From Serripes groenlandicus (taxonomy: Eukaryota > Mollusca > Bivalvia > Cardiida > Cardiidae), in NCBI GenBank assembly GCA_031761405.1, contig JASEVX010000340.1, positions 1-64,000 of the forward strand: DNA of 64,000 bases, read 5' to 3'. How positions within the stretch are numbered: position 1 is the stretch's first letter; each line of letters starts with the position of its first letter. The notes below the pieces were generated by a model. It was not told where the DNA came from. It ran no database searches and worked only from the letters and a program-made list of their open reading frames with translations. The translations under genes and the position numbers were made by a program. This document shows positions 53,709 to 63,948 of this stretch, in pieces.

Positions 53709-55353
53709 TCAAAGCGCCAATGGCACTGTAGTGGCGATCGTATTCATATATTGCAACAACTACAAAATAAAGCGTTTAAAATATTTATAAAAACCTTTCG
53801 GAATTTCCAGATTTGATAAAATTCCAGCTTCCCGTTTTTAGGTCGGTATAGCTAGATACCGAAAACAACTTTTTATATGACTCATAAAGGTCTCACCGGG
53901 TGTTCTACACACCGGGTATTGTTTGTTGATAGAGTTGGAACATTGTGAGAATATGTATGAGTTGAAAACATTGTGATAAAATGTGAAATTTCTCATTTTA
54001 TCACAATGTAAGATATAGCATTTGTATGACTTGAAAACATTGTGAGAAAACGAGAATTATCACAATGTCAGATAGAACAGTTGTAAGAGTTGAAAACGTT
54101 GTGAGAAAATGATGATAGAATAGTAAAGAGTTGAAAACATTGTGAGTAAATTATGATAGAATAGTGAAGAGTTGAAATCATTGTGAGAAAATGATGATAG
54201 AATAGTGAAGAGTTGAAAACAGTGTGAGAAAATGATGATATAATAGTGAAGAGTTGAAAACATTGTGAGAAAATAATGATAAAATAGTGAAGAGTTGAAA
54301 ACATTGTGAGAAAATGATCGCTGATAGAACACTGTAAGAGTTGAAAACGTTGTGAGAAAATGTCATTTTCGTAGGACAATATCTTTTCTAAAAAAATGTT
54401 AATCAATCATTTGTTCCTAATTTAAAAATTATGAAGACATACAACTATAAAAAGTTGTTTTCGTAACAACCATAATATGGTAATATGGGATTATTGTCGT
54501 AAAGAAAGTTGTTTTCGCGGCAGCCGAGTTGTTTTCGTGAGCCGATTTTATTGCGTTTTAGCCTACGCCACTCTCTAATTTTTCTATTTCGCGTAATTAG
54601 TACAAAAAACACTATTACATACTTTTAAAATTATCGTTATTTGTTTGTGCACATGCTTTTAAGTAAATAATTAGAAAACTTATGAATACATGTGATTTAT
54701 TGTCAAATAAAACGTTGTTTTCGTGACAGTCATGTTGTTTTCGTGAGCCGACTTTATTTATTTATTTGCGTTTTAGCCTATGCCACTCTATAATTTTGCA
54801 ATGTTATTGAAAACGTGACCAGGTACGAAATAAGCACTTTTCACGGACCATGATTGTTAAACTTGTAGGTCTTTTCAGAAATTACAAAAGAAGTTAATTG
54901 GCCGTTTTATTTTGGCGAGGTACTTTCAGAGTACAACCAACTCCTGCCGAATCAGGTTAAAGGTCAAAAGGTTACGGTTGACTACAGTAAAAATAAAACG
55001 AGGCACAGGAGTATCATGATACTCTGCATAGCGTACCCAAGACGCGTGATGATATTTATTATCTGCCCAAACATGAAGAAAGATAATATGTAAATAGTTT
55101 AACTCTATTTAGATATTTTCTCGATAAATCTCAAATATTAGTACCAATCCGGTATCAAAGTAGCACTAACATTATCATTATTAATCGTGTGCCTGCATCA
55201 CTGATGGAACTATATATATATATGGCGGTTTAACGGAAGTGAGTAAATTGCCTTTGCAGAAATATCCAACCGATTGTTCAAAATCGACTATATAATTTTT
55301 TTTTCGTTGTTGTTGTTTTGGTAGCACTGTGGCGATTGTCAACCAATCGCCAC
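53709..55353. mobile_element. 1.65-kb unclassified insertion in the array element
   Basis: The array unit is continuous on both sides (taagtaaa ... aaaaagggcc) with no duplication. It begins tcaaagcgccaatggcac and ends with a perfect hairpin gtggcgattg tcaac caatcgccac. Similar GC-rich motifs ggcactgtagtggcgatcg and agcactgtggcgattg occur in direct orientation near each end. It holds the 41-bp minisatellite and two copies of a 'gttgttttcgtgagccga' block (about 54498 and 54713). No transposase frame. Confidence 0.55.
53940..54360 (+). repeat. 41-bp minisatellite
   Basis: At 54114, 54155, 54196 and on, exact 41-base spacing of a unit 'gatagaatagtgaagagttg' plus 'aaaacattgtgagaaaatga'. Flanking less regular units extend to 53940 and 54360. 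The phrase gttgaaaacattgtg is also the inner part of the MITE family. Confidence 0.85.
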
Positions 55354-55802
55354 AAAAAGGGCCATAACTTGCATAAAATGCAGGATAGAGTTATCTAACT
55401 TGATAATCTACATTGGTGTGATAGTTTGGTAGGGTTGTAGAAAGTTTCAATGCAATACATGTAGTATTTAAGAACTTGCATGCAAAACCTTAACCAAAGT
55501 GTGACGTGGACGCCGACGGCGACGCCGACGCCGACGCCGACGCCAGGGTGAGTAGTATAGCTCTCATATTCTTCGAATAGTCGAGCTAAAAATAGGTTTG
55601 TTTCTGGCAACACGACCGACCGTCCATTTTTACCGCCGACCGAAACTTTTTTACGGACCAAAAAAAAAAGGGAATAAAAAGCTGATCCGCGATTTACACC
55701 GTACCGGAAGCCGCGATGTCGTATTGTTGTCAGATAACAACAAAATGTCTGCGCCCCTCCTACTCGCCAGCATTATCAACGCTGCTGGCAATTAAAATTG
55801 AG

Positions 55803-56770
55803 AAACGATTTTTTTTCCTTCTTTAGCTGGTACCGTTTAACGGACTCATTCACAATTACAAACGGCTCTTCACAATTCTGGCCAAAAGAGTCCGACAGAC
55901 CCATTCACAATTCTGGCCGTCTAGCCTAATTTTAACTTTGTAACTTGCTTTTCTGACAAAATCAAAAACATTCTCGGCCCGTCTGTTGTTTACATTTTAA
56001 AACAAATCGCAACCTTTCTCAGTGACATATCCATTCAGGTGTCGCAATTATTTATCCGAAACAAATATTTAACAAAGTAATTATATTTCTTATTCTTCCA
56101 TTAAGTATTGGGAGTTGGGTGATATTTCGTTTATTTATTTTTACCCGTTTCGTCTTGTCGACTTAACCACGTGTTTTTAAGAAAAAACATGGCGTCCGAC
56201 GAAATTTTTCGCTGATGTGAATTGGACTTTCATGTATTTAAATGTTAAGCTGCATATTGTTTAGACTCAATTTAATGTTCAATATGATTTATTAATCGTT
56301 GCAATAGCTGTCTATGATGTTAACATGATGATAACGTTAACCGTGCCGGCGGATAAATGAGAACAAAATAACTTATTGAAGACGCATGCATTTATAACTA
56401 AAGCGTCTAGATGATTACGATAAAAACGATTTGACAATGTCGAGAAATAACAAATATTATCAGAAAAAACTACCATCAGCGCCTGAAAAAGGCTATAAAA
56501 TGATCGATTTTTTATTTGGTAAAGCAAAATTGGACACTAGCCATGATACTGAGCTGCGTACAGAACCTTCACCAGGACCAAGCATGGAAACAGTTTTAAC
56601 TGAATCGATCCTCTAGAATTAGGGTCCATATCGCCTACATCTAAATCTCAAACAGACGATGATCGTAGCTAGTAAATTAAGTAATGCAAGCCTTCAAACA
56701 GACAACAGCTTATTATTAAGTTACATAGCTGTAATATTTAAATTCACAATTTTATGAAAACAACCACTAT
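55803..56770 (+). mobile_element. Decayed DNA transposon, left copy of an inverted pair
   Basis: From cgattttttttccttctt, with the subterminal motif cattcacaatt repeated. It includes a short frame starting MSRNNKYYQKKLPSAPEKGY (56437 onward) that looks like the N-terminus of a transposase or zinc-finger-linked protein. Inverse of 57280-58271. The inner end is truncated. Confidence 0.7.
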
Positions 56771-56804
56771 TTATACCATATTATAACAAAGCAAGCCAAC
56801 CCAG

Positions 56805-58590
56805 TTTAAACAGGCATATCCTTTTTAGTAGAGTGGAGTCGTGGAGTGGAGTCATGGAGTCTAGTTTTGGAGTGGAAATCAAATTTATTATTTGATACCT
56901 ACTTTTGCAAACTGGAAGTTTAAATTAGGAGTAGATACCACTTACTTTAAGTTTCATACATTTTACATTTTCTTGTACCTGTTGGCTGAAGCCTAGTCAT
57001 CTGTATGTTACTTTATGGGACTGAGATAATGAATCCCGTTGGGAGTTAAACTGGATGGCATATCTAACATGTCATCAATGCCTCATTATCTTAGGACATT
57101 AAATACTCTCTTGGAGGGTTAAATTAGAACAGTTATTTGACCAGCACAGTGAGTTTTAACATATATCTCTGTGTTTTATCTTTTTGAACTTTTAATTACA
57201 ATCAAAATATAAGGTAATCAGACCTTTCAGCGATTTTTCTACCTAAATTGTGAATGGGTCCGGTACCAGGGAAATTGTGAAAAATAGTGTTGTTGTTTCC
57301 ATAAAATTGTGAATTTAAATATTACAGCTATGTAACTTAATAATAAGCCGCTGTCTTTGTTAAGGCTTGCATTACTAGCTACGATCACTAAATCGTCAGT
57401 TTGAGTAGCAGGGGATACGGTTTGAGATTCAGATGTAGGCGATACGGACCCTAATTCTAGTTGGGTTTAGACAGTTAAAACTGTTTCCATGCATGGCCCT
57501 GGTGAATGTTCTGTACGCTGCTCAGTGTCATGGCTAGTGTCCAATTGTGCTTTACCAAATAATTGATCGTTTTATAGCCTTTTCAGGCGCTGATGGTAGT
57601 TTTTTCTGATAATATTTATTATATCTCGACATTGTCAAATCGTTTTTATCGTAATCATCTAGACGCTTTAGTTATAAATGCATGCGTCTTCAATAAGTAA
57701 TTTTGTTCTCATTTATCCGCTGTTAACATCATAGGCAGCTATTGCAACGATTAAATAAATCATATTTAACATTAAATTGAGTCTAGAAAATATGCAGTTA
57801 CCATTTAAATACATGAAAATCCAATTCACATCAGCGAAAAATTTCGTCGGGCGCCATGTTTTTTCTTAAAAACACGTGGTTAAGTCGACAAGACGAAATG
57901 GGTAAAAAATAAATAAACGAAATATCACCCAACTCCCAATACTTATTGTACGAATAAGAAATATAATTATTTCGTTAAATATTTGTTTCTGATAAATAAT
58001 TGCGACACCTGAATGGATATACGGCACTGAGAAATGTTGCGATTTGTTTTAAAATGTAAACAACAGCGGGCCGAGAATGTTTTTGATTTTGTCAGAAAAG
58101 CTAGTTACAAAGTTAAAATAAGGCTAGTCGGCCAGAATTGTGAATTGACGGACCCTTTTGGCCAGAATTGTGAATGGGTCCGTCGGACCCTTTTGGAAAA
58201 TTGTGAAGAGCCGTTTGTAATTGTGAATGGGTCCGTTAAACGGTACCAGCTAAAGAAGGAAAAAAATCGCTGTCTTTTATTACAATATTGCTTTATTGTA
58301 CCAACATAAGTACATGTATATATTGTTTATTCTGTAAAGTATTGTTCGCTAGCAAAACTATCGATGGTAAAATTATCAATCATTTTTAACTAGACCTACA
58401 ATGGCAGTACTATGACTGTTATATTATATAAGTGGAGAACATTATTAAAATAAATTAAAAAAAAAGGAAGAAGAAATGTGAATGGTCACTTTATATTTTA
58501 TACTTCAAAAATCCATTCCACTCCACGATTCCACTCCAAAACTAGACTCCATGACTCCACTCTACTAAATAGGATATGCCGTTTAAACAC
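56805..58590. repeat. Inverted pair of GAGTGGAGTC-rich motifs
   Basis: 56805-56880 (taaacaggcatatcc... tagtagagtggagtc) and 58511-58588 (its inverse, actccactctactaaatagg then atatgccgtttaaac) form a roughly 75-bp inverted pair enclosing the right copy. It may be the ends of a separate element or a by-product of inversion. Confidence 0.6.
57228..58271 (-). mobile_element. Decayed DNA transposon, right copy of an inverted pair
   Basis: Both termini are present: CAGCGATTTTTCTACC at left and its inverse GGAAAAAAATCGCTG at right, each followed inward by ggtacc and cattcacaatt-type repeats. About 1 kb, so non-autonomous. The frame of the left copy is frameshifted here. CAG-start ends suggest hAT or a related class. 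Confidence 0.7.
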
Positions 58591-58599
58591 TGGATTAAT

Positions 58600-59584
58600 T
58601 AGTTTTTGTGGAATTACAGTTAAAAAGGCGCGAGTGTTTTCACTTTTATTATTGTGGAAACTTATTCTGTCCTTTCATAAACCTGTCAGAAAAGATATAA
58701 AGGATAGTTTAAGATACATAGTCTATGAAAGACTGATATCAAAATAAGCAATACAGAGAAACTGGTATACATAGGTTCACTCGGACATGTTACCAGAAAC
58801 AAACCTTTTTTTTTTTAGGCCTAAACAGTGATATAATGGAATTTTTTAACACCAGACTCTACCAGACTCTGTTTAGTCAAATTAGTGACACCGAACAATT
58901 AGTGGACCCATTGATGAGATTGCATATAAATGTTTGTTGGAAAATGAAAGGAAAGTGGCGAACAACTGGCTAAATTTTTCTCTAAAGTGACGAAAATAAA
59001 TGGCGATTTCTTTTTTTCAATTTGGCGAAAGTGGTGGCGAAAGAAAAATCCAACCCAGAGCAGGCCCTGCGTAAATCACGAAAGACGTACAAAAACACGC
59101 CGGTTTTTCATTGGTTTTCGTGTAATACAAAATCGACACAGCATAACAACTCGTGACCAACGTGCCACATGATTTATTCATTGGCAGCTCGAACTTTAAT
59201 TGACAACATTTTAAAATAAAACAACATACCATTAACATAAAGCATGAAAAGATAATCAATCAATCCGAAAGCATCACTGCGTTGTTTTTAGATTTCTACC
59301 GGAAGTTGATCATGTACGTTTCGCGTTTAAAAATCGCAACGTTTTGAAACGTAGATTTTTAATTTGCGGTTGGTTCCCGACCTCTATTTGCAAACCAAAC
59401 CGTAGACTAACCGTAGAGTACGTTATTCTGTTTAGGGTTTTTATTTAACAAGATTTCAAACAATTAGAGCAATTATAGAAGAGTGAAAAACATGGGATCT
59501 CTTGATATTACTTAATTGAAAAGCAAAAATAATATATTCATTTTGTAATGGGCCCCGGATGACCCCGTTATCTCTCCGTCGACA
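58600..59584. other. Non-coding flank before the CARD-like gene
   Basis: No repeat end or exon supported. The last 200 bases are the presumed promoter and 5' UTR of the plus-strand gene starting at 59585; I see no clear TATA box. Confidence 0.4.
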
Positions 59585-59669
59585 ATGGACTCCAATTTGA
59601 CGTTTGACGAAGTGAAAATAGTTTGGAACAAAGTGATTCCAGACATCAGAGAACACATTAAAGTTTGCG
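59585..59669 (+). CDS. CARD-like gene, exon 1
   Basis: Encodes MDSNLTFDEVKIVWNKVIPD then IREHIKVC, ending in phase 1 at a strong donor gtaagtg. Joined in phase to 61269-61473 it gives about 97 residues with the helix pattern of a CARD. Compared with the RIG-I first CARD, the segments before and around 'VEAQYNQNGK' (next exon) align well. The RIG-I-like receptor reading is from memory of the family; other death-fold proteins are possible. The gene continues off the right edge. Confidence 0.55.
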
Positions 59670-59727
59670 GTAAGTGTTTAACATTACATCTAAACTTTCA
59701 TTTAGTACAACTGATGAACGTGACTAT

Positions 59728-60779
59728 AGAGCAACATTTACGTTTGTCGCAATTCACCGGTCCTACTAAAAGATACTAAAAGAGCTACATTTGCTAACAA
59801 TGTTGACCATGAACAGCCGCCTAAAACCGTTACTACTCCATCATATGCGGAAGTAGTACAGCAGGTAGGAAAGTCAAATTCCAGGGGGGAATCTACAATG
59901 ATGGTGTTTTCGAAGGGCGCACTGCCAACTCGCATTCAAACCGAGACGGAGGAAATGGAGGCCTTCGATAGCCATTTCCATTTGGATAGGCTGTTACATG
60001 AAGAGAGACAGGCAACAGGATTATCGGTGGAAGAAGCTATAAAGCTACCAGTAGGCAGGTCTCCAACCTATCCAGTAACAGTAGTAGGAGGGGTGATCAA
60101 CTACTGTGATCCTGAAAATTTAGGTAAAGTTAGTTACCCCACTAACCCAAAATGGAGGATTGCTGTGGGTGTCCATCCCAAAAAAGTGGGTAAGATGACG
60201 CCAGAGAAATGGGTCGAATTAGATCGACAGATCCACAGCAGCCGAGTTATAGGTATCAGTGAAGTAGGACTCGACTACTCCGTCCCTAAAGAGAACTGGA
60301 CTCCTCAAGTGGATGCCTTAGAAAGGATCCTGAAAATGGGAGCAACCGGACTCGTTCTCATAGTTCATCTCAGAGGAGCAAAAGGGGACCCATTGGGATT
60401 AGCAGTCCATAAAAGATGCAGGCAAATGTTTCAGAAACATTGTTCTAAATTCCAGAGGATACACCTGCATACTTTCTGTAGCAATTATGAGGTTGCCAAG
60501 GAATGGATGAATGCCTTTCCAAATTGCTACTTTGGCTTCTCGGGGAAGGTGGCTAGATTTAATGCCGACCAAAAAGAAGCAGTAAGAAAGATCTGCTTAA
60601 ACAAGATATTGGTAGAAACTGATTCGCCACATCTCGCAATAGCTTCAGTACTTAGAAACAACACTCCGGCATACATTGGGGAAATTGTGGAGGTAGTTGC
60701 TCGTATCAAAACAACGAGAGTTTCTGTGGTATTAGCCTGTGGAGTACAGAACGGGCTGGAGCTTTATGGCCGCGTTTAA
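59728..60779 (+). CDS. TatD-type metal-dependent nuclease ORF, intronless
   Basis: TatD enzymes are TIM-barrel, metal-dependent DNases. From an ATG at 59898 (or the Met at 59955) the frame carries the full ligand set: FDSHFHLD (HxH), ISEVGLDY (Glu), VLIVHLRG (His), IHLHTFC (His), VETDSPHL (Asp). Barrel length from the HxH onward, about 275 residues, is normal for the family. The frame is open upstream to 59728 without an ATG, reading ...ATFANNVDHEQPPK then TPSYAEVVQQ, a low-complexity linker; this suggests a 5'-truncated larger protein. It ends TAA at 60777-60779. It lies wholly inside the first intron of the CARD-like gene and has no introns, consistent with retrocopying or carriage by a mobile element. 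Similar stand-alone TatD genes are, to my recollection, numerous in bivalves. Confidence 0.8.
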
Positions 60780-60841
60780 AAGAAACGAGCCAGAAAATCA
60801 TCCAAGAATTGCCGCATACATGAAATGGGCAATTTAGTGAA

Positions 60842-60985
60842 TGCAGCCACGTACTAAAGACGGGTTGGCAAAGCTAGAGTGGGGCATATGACTGATTAAA
60901 TACTGCCACGTACTAAAGACAGGGAGGTATATAAAAGATGTCATACGTTTAATGCGGTCACGTACTAAAGATGGGCTGGCATCCC
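60842..60985 (+). repeat. Three short repeats after the TatD ORF
   Basis: gccacgtactaaagacggg, gccacgtactaaagacaggg and gtcacgtactaaagatggg occur at about 60845, 60904 and 60957, with intervening sequence also similar. They may be the 3' region of the unit that carried the ORF. Confidence 0.65.
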
Positions 60986-61059
60986 AAGTAGTTAAAGTGG
61001 ATGATTTTAGAGAAAAAGTTAATCAGTGTACAGAAAGGGTCTGGAGTAAGAGACTGGAC

Positions 61060-61202
61060 CTTTCTCCATTTTAATATACATTGCGTAAAGTGTTCCTTCA
61101 ACAATTTTTCCTTCATTTATAGAAAATTTCCCTACTTTTGCCAAGATGTTTTCAAAGGTGTCTGCTGCCGTTGTGCTGTATGTGCCAAGGAAAGCGTTAT
61201 GA
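61060..61202. mobile_element. MITE right half
   Basis: 'ccttcatttatagaaaattt' to 'ggtgtctgctgccgttgtg' then a decayed TIR. Ends 66 bases before the next exon. Confidence 0.5.
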
Positions 61203-61268
61203 TGCCAAATCAATAGACACAGCTCATATCTGTAATATCTAAGTATTTGTTTTGGCTTTCCTTTTCAG

Positions 61269-61473
61269 ATTTGGTGATTCACCTTCAATACTTTTTTGCA
61301 TCCGCTAGTATTGAAAAAGTAGAAGCACAATATAATCAGAACGGTAAAATACATGCCTCCAGTGCATTCTTTGAAGAAGCTAAACACAAACCAAGTTCTT
61401 TCCCCACCATTCTTGCTGCTCTAAAGGAGATCGAGCAACCTGAAATTTTGATAACAATTCTTAAAGTAGTTAT
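61269..61473 (+). CDS. CARD-like gene, exon 2
   Basis: Acceptor cttttcag, donor gtaagtag, phase 1 to 2. Encodes DLVIHLQYFFASASIEKVEA, QYNQNGKIHASSAFFEEAKH and KPSSFPTILAALKEIEQPEI. The pattern 'E-x-V ... N-x-x-G ... A-x-x-F-x-x-x ... F-x-x-x-L-x-A-L' fits helices 3-6 of RIG-I/MDA5-type CARDs. No helicase exon lies within the window. Confidence 0.6.
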
Positions 61474-61584
61474 GTAAGTAGCATTGCTATAGATAAGGGG
61501 CATTTTAAATGATCTAAAAACCTTATTTGACCTTCTAACCCTACGATGTGTTTACTCAAAAGTATCTATTTGAGAACCAACATC

Positions 61585-61688
61585 ATAGCTTTTGTGATCA
61601 CTCACCGTCCGTCCGGCAGCGTCGTCTGTTAACAATTTCCTAAAAATGACTTCTCCTACTAAACCAATGGACAGATTTTAAAATAACT

Positions 61689-61719
<31 letters not shown>

Positions 61720-62137
61720 AGCGGAGCTTATTTTCCTTATATGTGCATTGTTAAAACTTTAAAAATCTTCTTGTCCAAAAGTACTGGCCCGATTTGAAAA
61801 TTATTTTTCACAAATGTTCCTTGGGGCACCCTTTACCAAGATTGTTCAAATATTTCCAATCCGTTGAAAAACATGGCCGCCGGGGGGTGGAGCTTGTTTT
61901 CCTTATATGTGCATTGCTAAAACTTTAAAAATCTTCTTGTCCAAAAGTACTGGCCCAATTTGAAAATTATTTTGCACAAATGTTCCTTGGGGCACCCTTT
62001 ACCAAGATTGTTCAAATATTTCTCATCCATTGAAAAACATGGACGCCAGGGGGCGGAGCTTGTTTTCCTTATATGTGCATTGTAAAAAAGTTTGATTAAA
62101 TCAGGTGAGCGATATAGGACCATCATGGTCCTCTTGT
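61585..62137 (-). mobile_element. Hairpin-type array element, minus orientation
   Basis: On the minus strand it starts ACAAGAGGACCATGATGGTC, then 'ctatatcgctcacc'. Units of about 165 bp carry 'aatttgaaaattatttttca'-type phrases. A run of 29 G (61691-61719) lies in one unit. The left (3') end is poorly preserved. Confidence 0.6.
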
Positions 62138-62148
62138 TTAAAAATTAA

Positions 62149-62406
62149 CAGAGGTCTAGATAAGGAGGGGTACTCAGCTCTTTTTCCCACAGTTTCTCTC
62201 TTGTTATTGAAGCAAACGTTATGTTGTGGGTACTTAAAAGAATTGTCTCACTGAGACAATTCTTTTTAGTACCCACAACATAGGGTTAGATGCCGGTCAA
62301 GTAAGGATTTTAGAACATACAAAACTCCCCTTATCTAGAGCTCTGAATTAAAACGAGAGACATTGTGGGGAAAAGAGCTGTTTACCCTTCCTTATCTGGG
62401 CCTCTG
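62149..62406. mobile_element. MITE with CAGAGG ends
   Basis: Ends cagaggtctagataaggag and its inverse ctccttatctgggcctctg-like end, extended similarity about 55 bp inward. The centre (62219-62283) is a hairpin with about 32-bp arms (tatgttgtgggtact ... agtacccacaacata). Confidence 0.75.
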
Positions 62407-62543
62407 AAGTACATTCTTTTTTAGCACACTGGCCAACAACAGGCTTATAGTATGGCTTTGTTCTTGTCATCAATTTGTCTGTCTTTGACGCTCGCCTTGA
62501 TATAGACAGTGTGGGTAGATGACAAATGTTCATTTATATATAA

Positions 62544-63948
62544 TTATACCCCCAAAAAACAAAGTTTTGGGGGGGTATATAGGAGTCACTGTGTCGGTCG
62601 GTCGGTCGGTCGGAAGCCATATTTTGTCCGGACCATATCTTAACAATGCAACATAGGATTTGAACGAAACTTCATAGGATGATACAACACGTTGAGAGGA
62701 AGTGCGGTGTACAGGAACAATAACTCTATTTTATCTAAATACAAAGTTATTGCCCTTTGTTACTTTTTCTTATTCGTAGAGTCTTGTCCGGAGCATAACT
62801 TTAAAACTAATTGTTGGAATTTAATAAAACTTCATAGGATGATACAACACATTGAGAGGAAGTGCAGTGTATAGGAACCATAACTCTTATTTAATCTGAA
62901 TAAAGAGTTATTGCCCTTTGTTACTTTTTCTTGTCCGGAGAATTACTTAATAACTAACAGATGGAATCTAATAAAACTGCATACAATGGTAGAGCATAAT
63001 CAGAGGAAGTGCAGTGTACAAGAACCATAACTCTAATTTACATAATTACAGAGTTATTGCCCTTTGTTACTTTTTCTTATTCGTAGAGTCTTGTCCAGAG
63101 CATAACTTTAAAACTGATTCTTGGAATTTATTAAAACTTCATAGGATGATACAACACATTGAGAGGAAGTGCAGTGTACAGGAACCATAACTCTATTTAA
63201 TCTAAATACCGAGTTATTGCCCTTTGTTACTTTTTCTTGTCCGGAGAATTACTTAATAACTAACAGATGGAATCTAATAAAACTGCATACAATGGTAGAG
63301 CATAATCAGAGGAAGTGCAGTGTACAAGAACCATAACTCTAATTTACATAATTACAGAGTTATTGCCCTTTGTTACTTTTTCTTATTCGTAGAGTTGTCC
63401 AGAGCATAACTTTAAAACAAATTGTTGGAATTTAATTAAACTTCATAGGATGATACAACACATTGAGAGGAAGTGCGGTGTACAGGAACCATAACTCTAT
63501 TTTGTCTAAATACAGAGTTATTGCCCTTTGTTACTTTTTCTTGTCCGTATAATTACTTAATAACTAATAGATGGAATCTAATAAAACTACATTTAATGGT
63601 AGAGCATAATCAGAGGAAGTGCAGTGTACAAGAAACATAACTCTACTTTACATAATGACAGAGTTATTGCCCTTTGTTACTTTTTCATATTCGTAGAGTC
63701 TTGTCCGGAGCATAACTTTAAAACTAATTGTTGGAATTTAATAAAACTTCATAGGATGATACAACACATTGAGAGGAAGTGCAGTGTACAGAAACCATAA
63801 CTCTATTTAATCTAAATACAGAGTTATTGCCCTTTGTTACTTTTTCTTGTTTACAGAGTTATGGCCCTTTTGTTGGTCGGTCGTAAGCCATTTTTGAGTC
63901 AAGGTGCTGTTTTGGGGGTATTTATCATCTTCAGTGATATTTCTAGTT
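62544..63948 (-). mobile_element. Hairpin-ended array element, minus orientation, dimeric units
   Basis: The left end is the terminal hairpin tatacccccaaaaaac / ttttgggggggtata, then a gtcggtcggtcggtcgg tail. The right end is the family start (inverse of 'ctagaaatatcactgaagat'). 'gagttattgccctttgttac' recurs at 62745, 62907, 63052, 63210, 63357, 63516, 63661 and 63821: alternating spacings of about 145 and 160, i.e. a dimer of about 305 bp. Confidence 0.82.

Larger units (their letters stand above)
52251..55589 (+). mobile_element. Hairpin-ended array element, about 168-bp units, with nested insert
   Basis: Starts ACAAGAGCTGTCGGAGGACA. About nine units carry 'aactttaaccagaatttcta' and 'gtgtgatagttgggtagg'. 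It is interrupted at 53709-55353, resumes with 'gggccataacttgcataaa', then a gacgccgacgccgacgcc tail and hairpin agctctcatattcttcgaatagtcgagct. Confidence 0.8.

Noticed and set aside
54060..54406. Minus-strand frames rich in FSHNVFNSS repeats
   Set aside because: 41-bp minisatellite read in frames; the apparent protein repeat only reflects the DNA repeat.
58034..58309. 91-codon plus-strand frame
   Set aside because: It lies in the right arm of the inverted transposon pair, antisense to that element's own frame.
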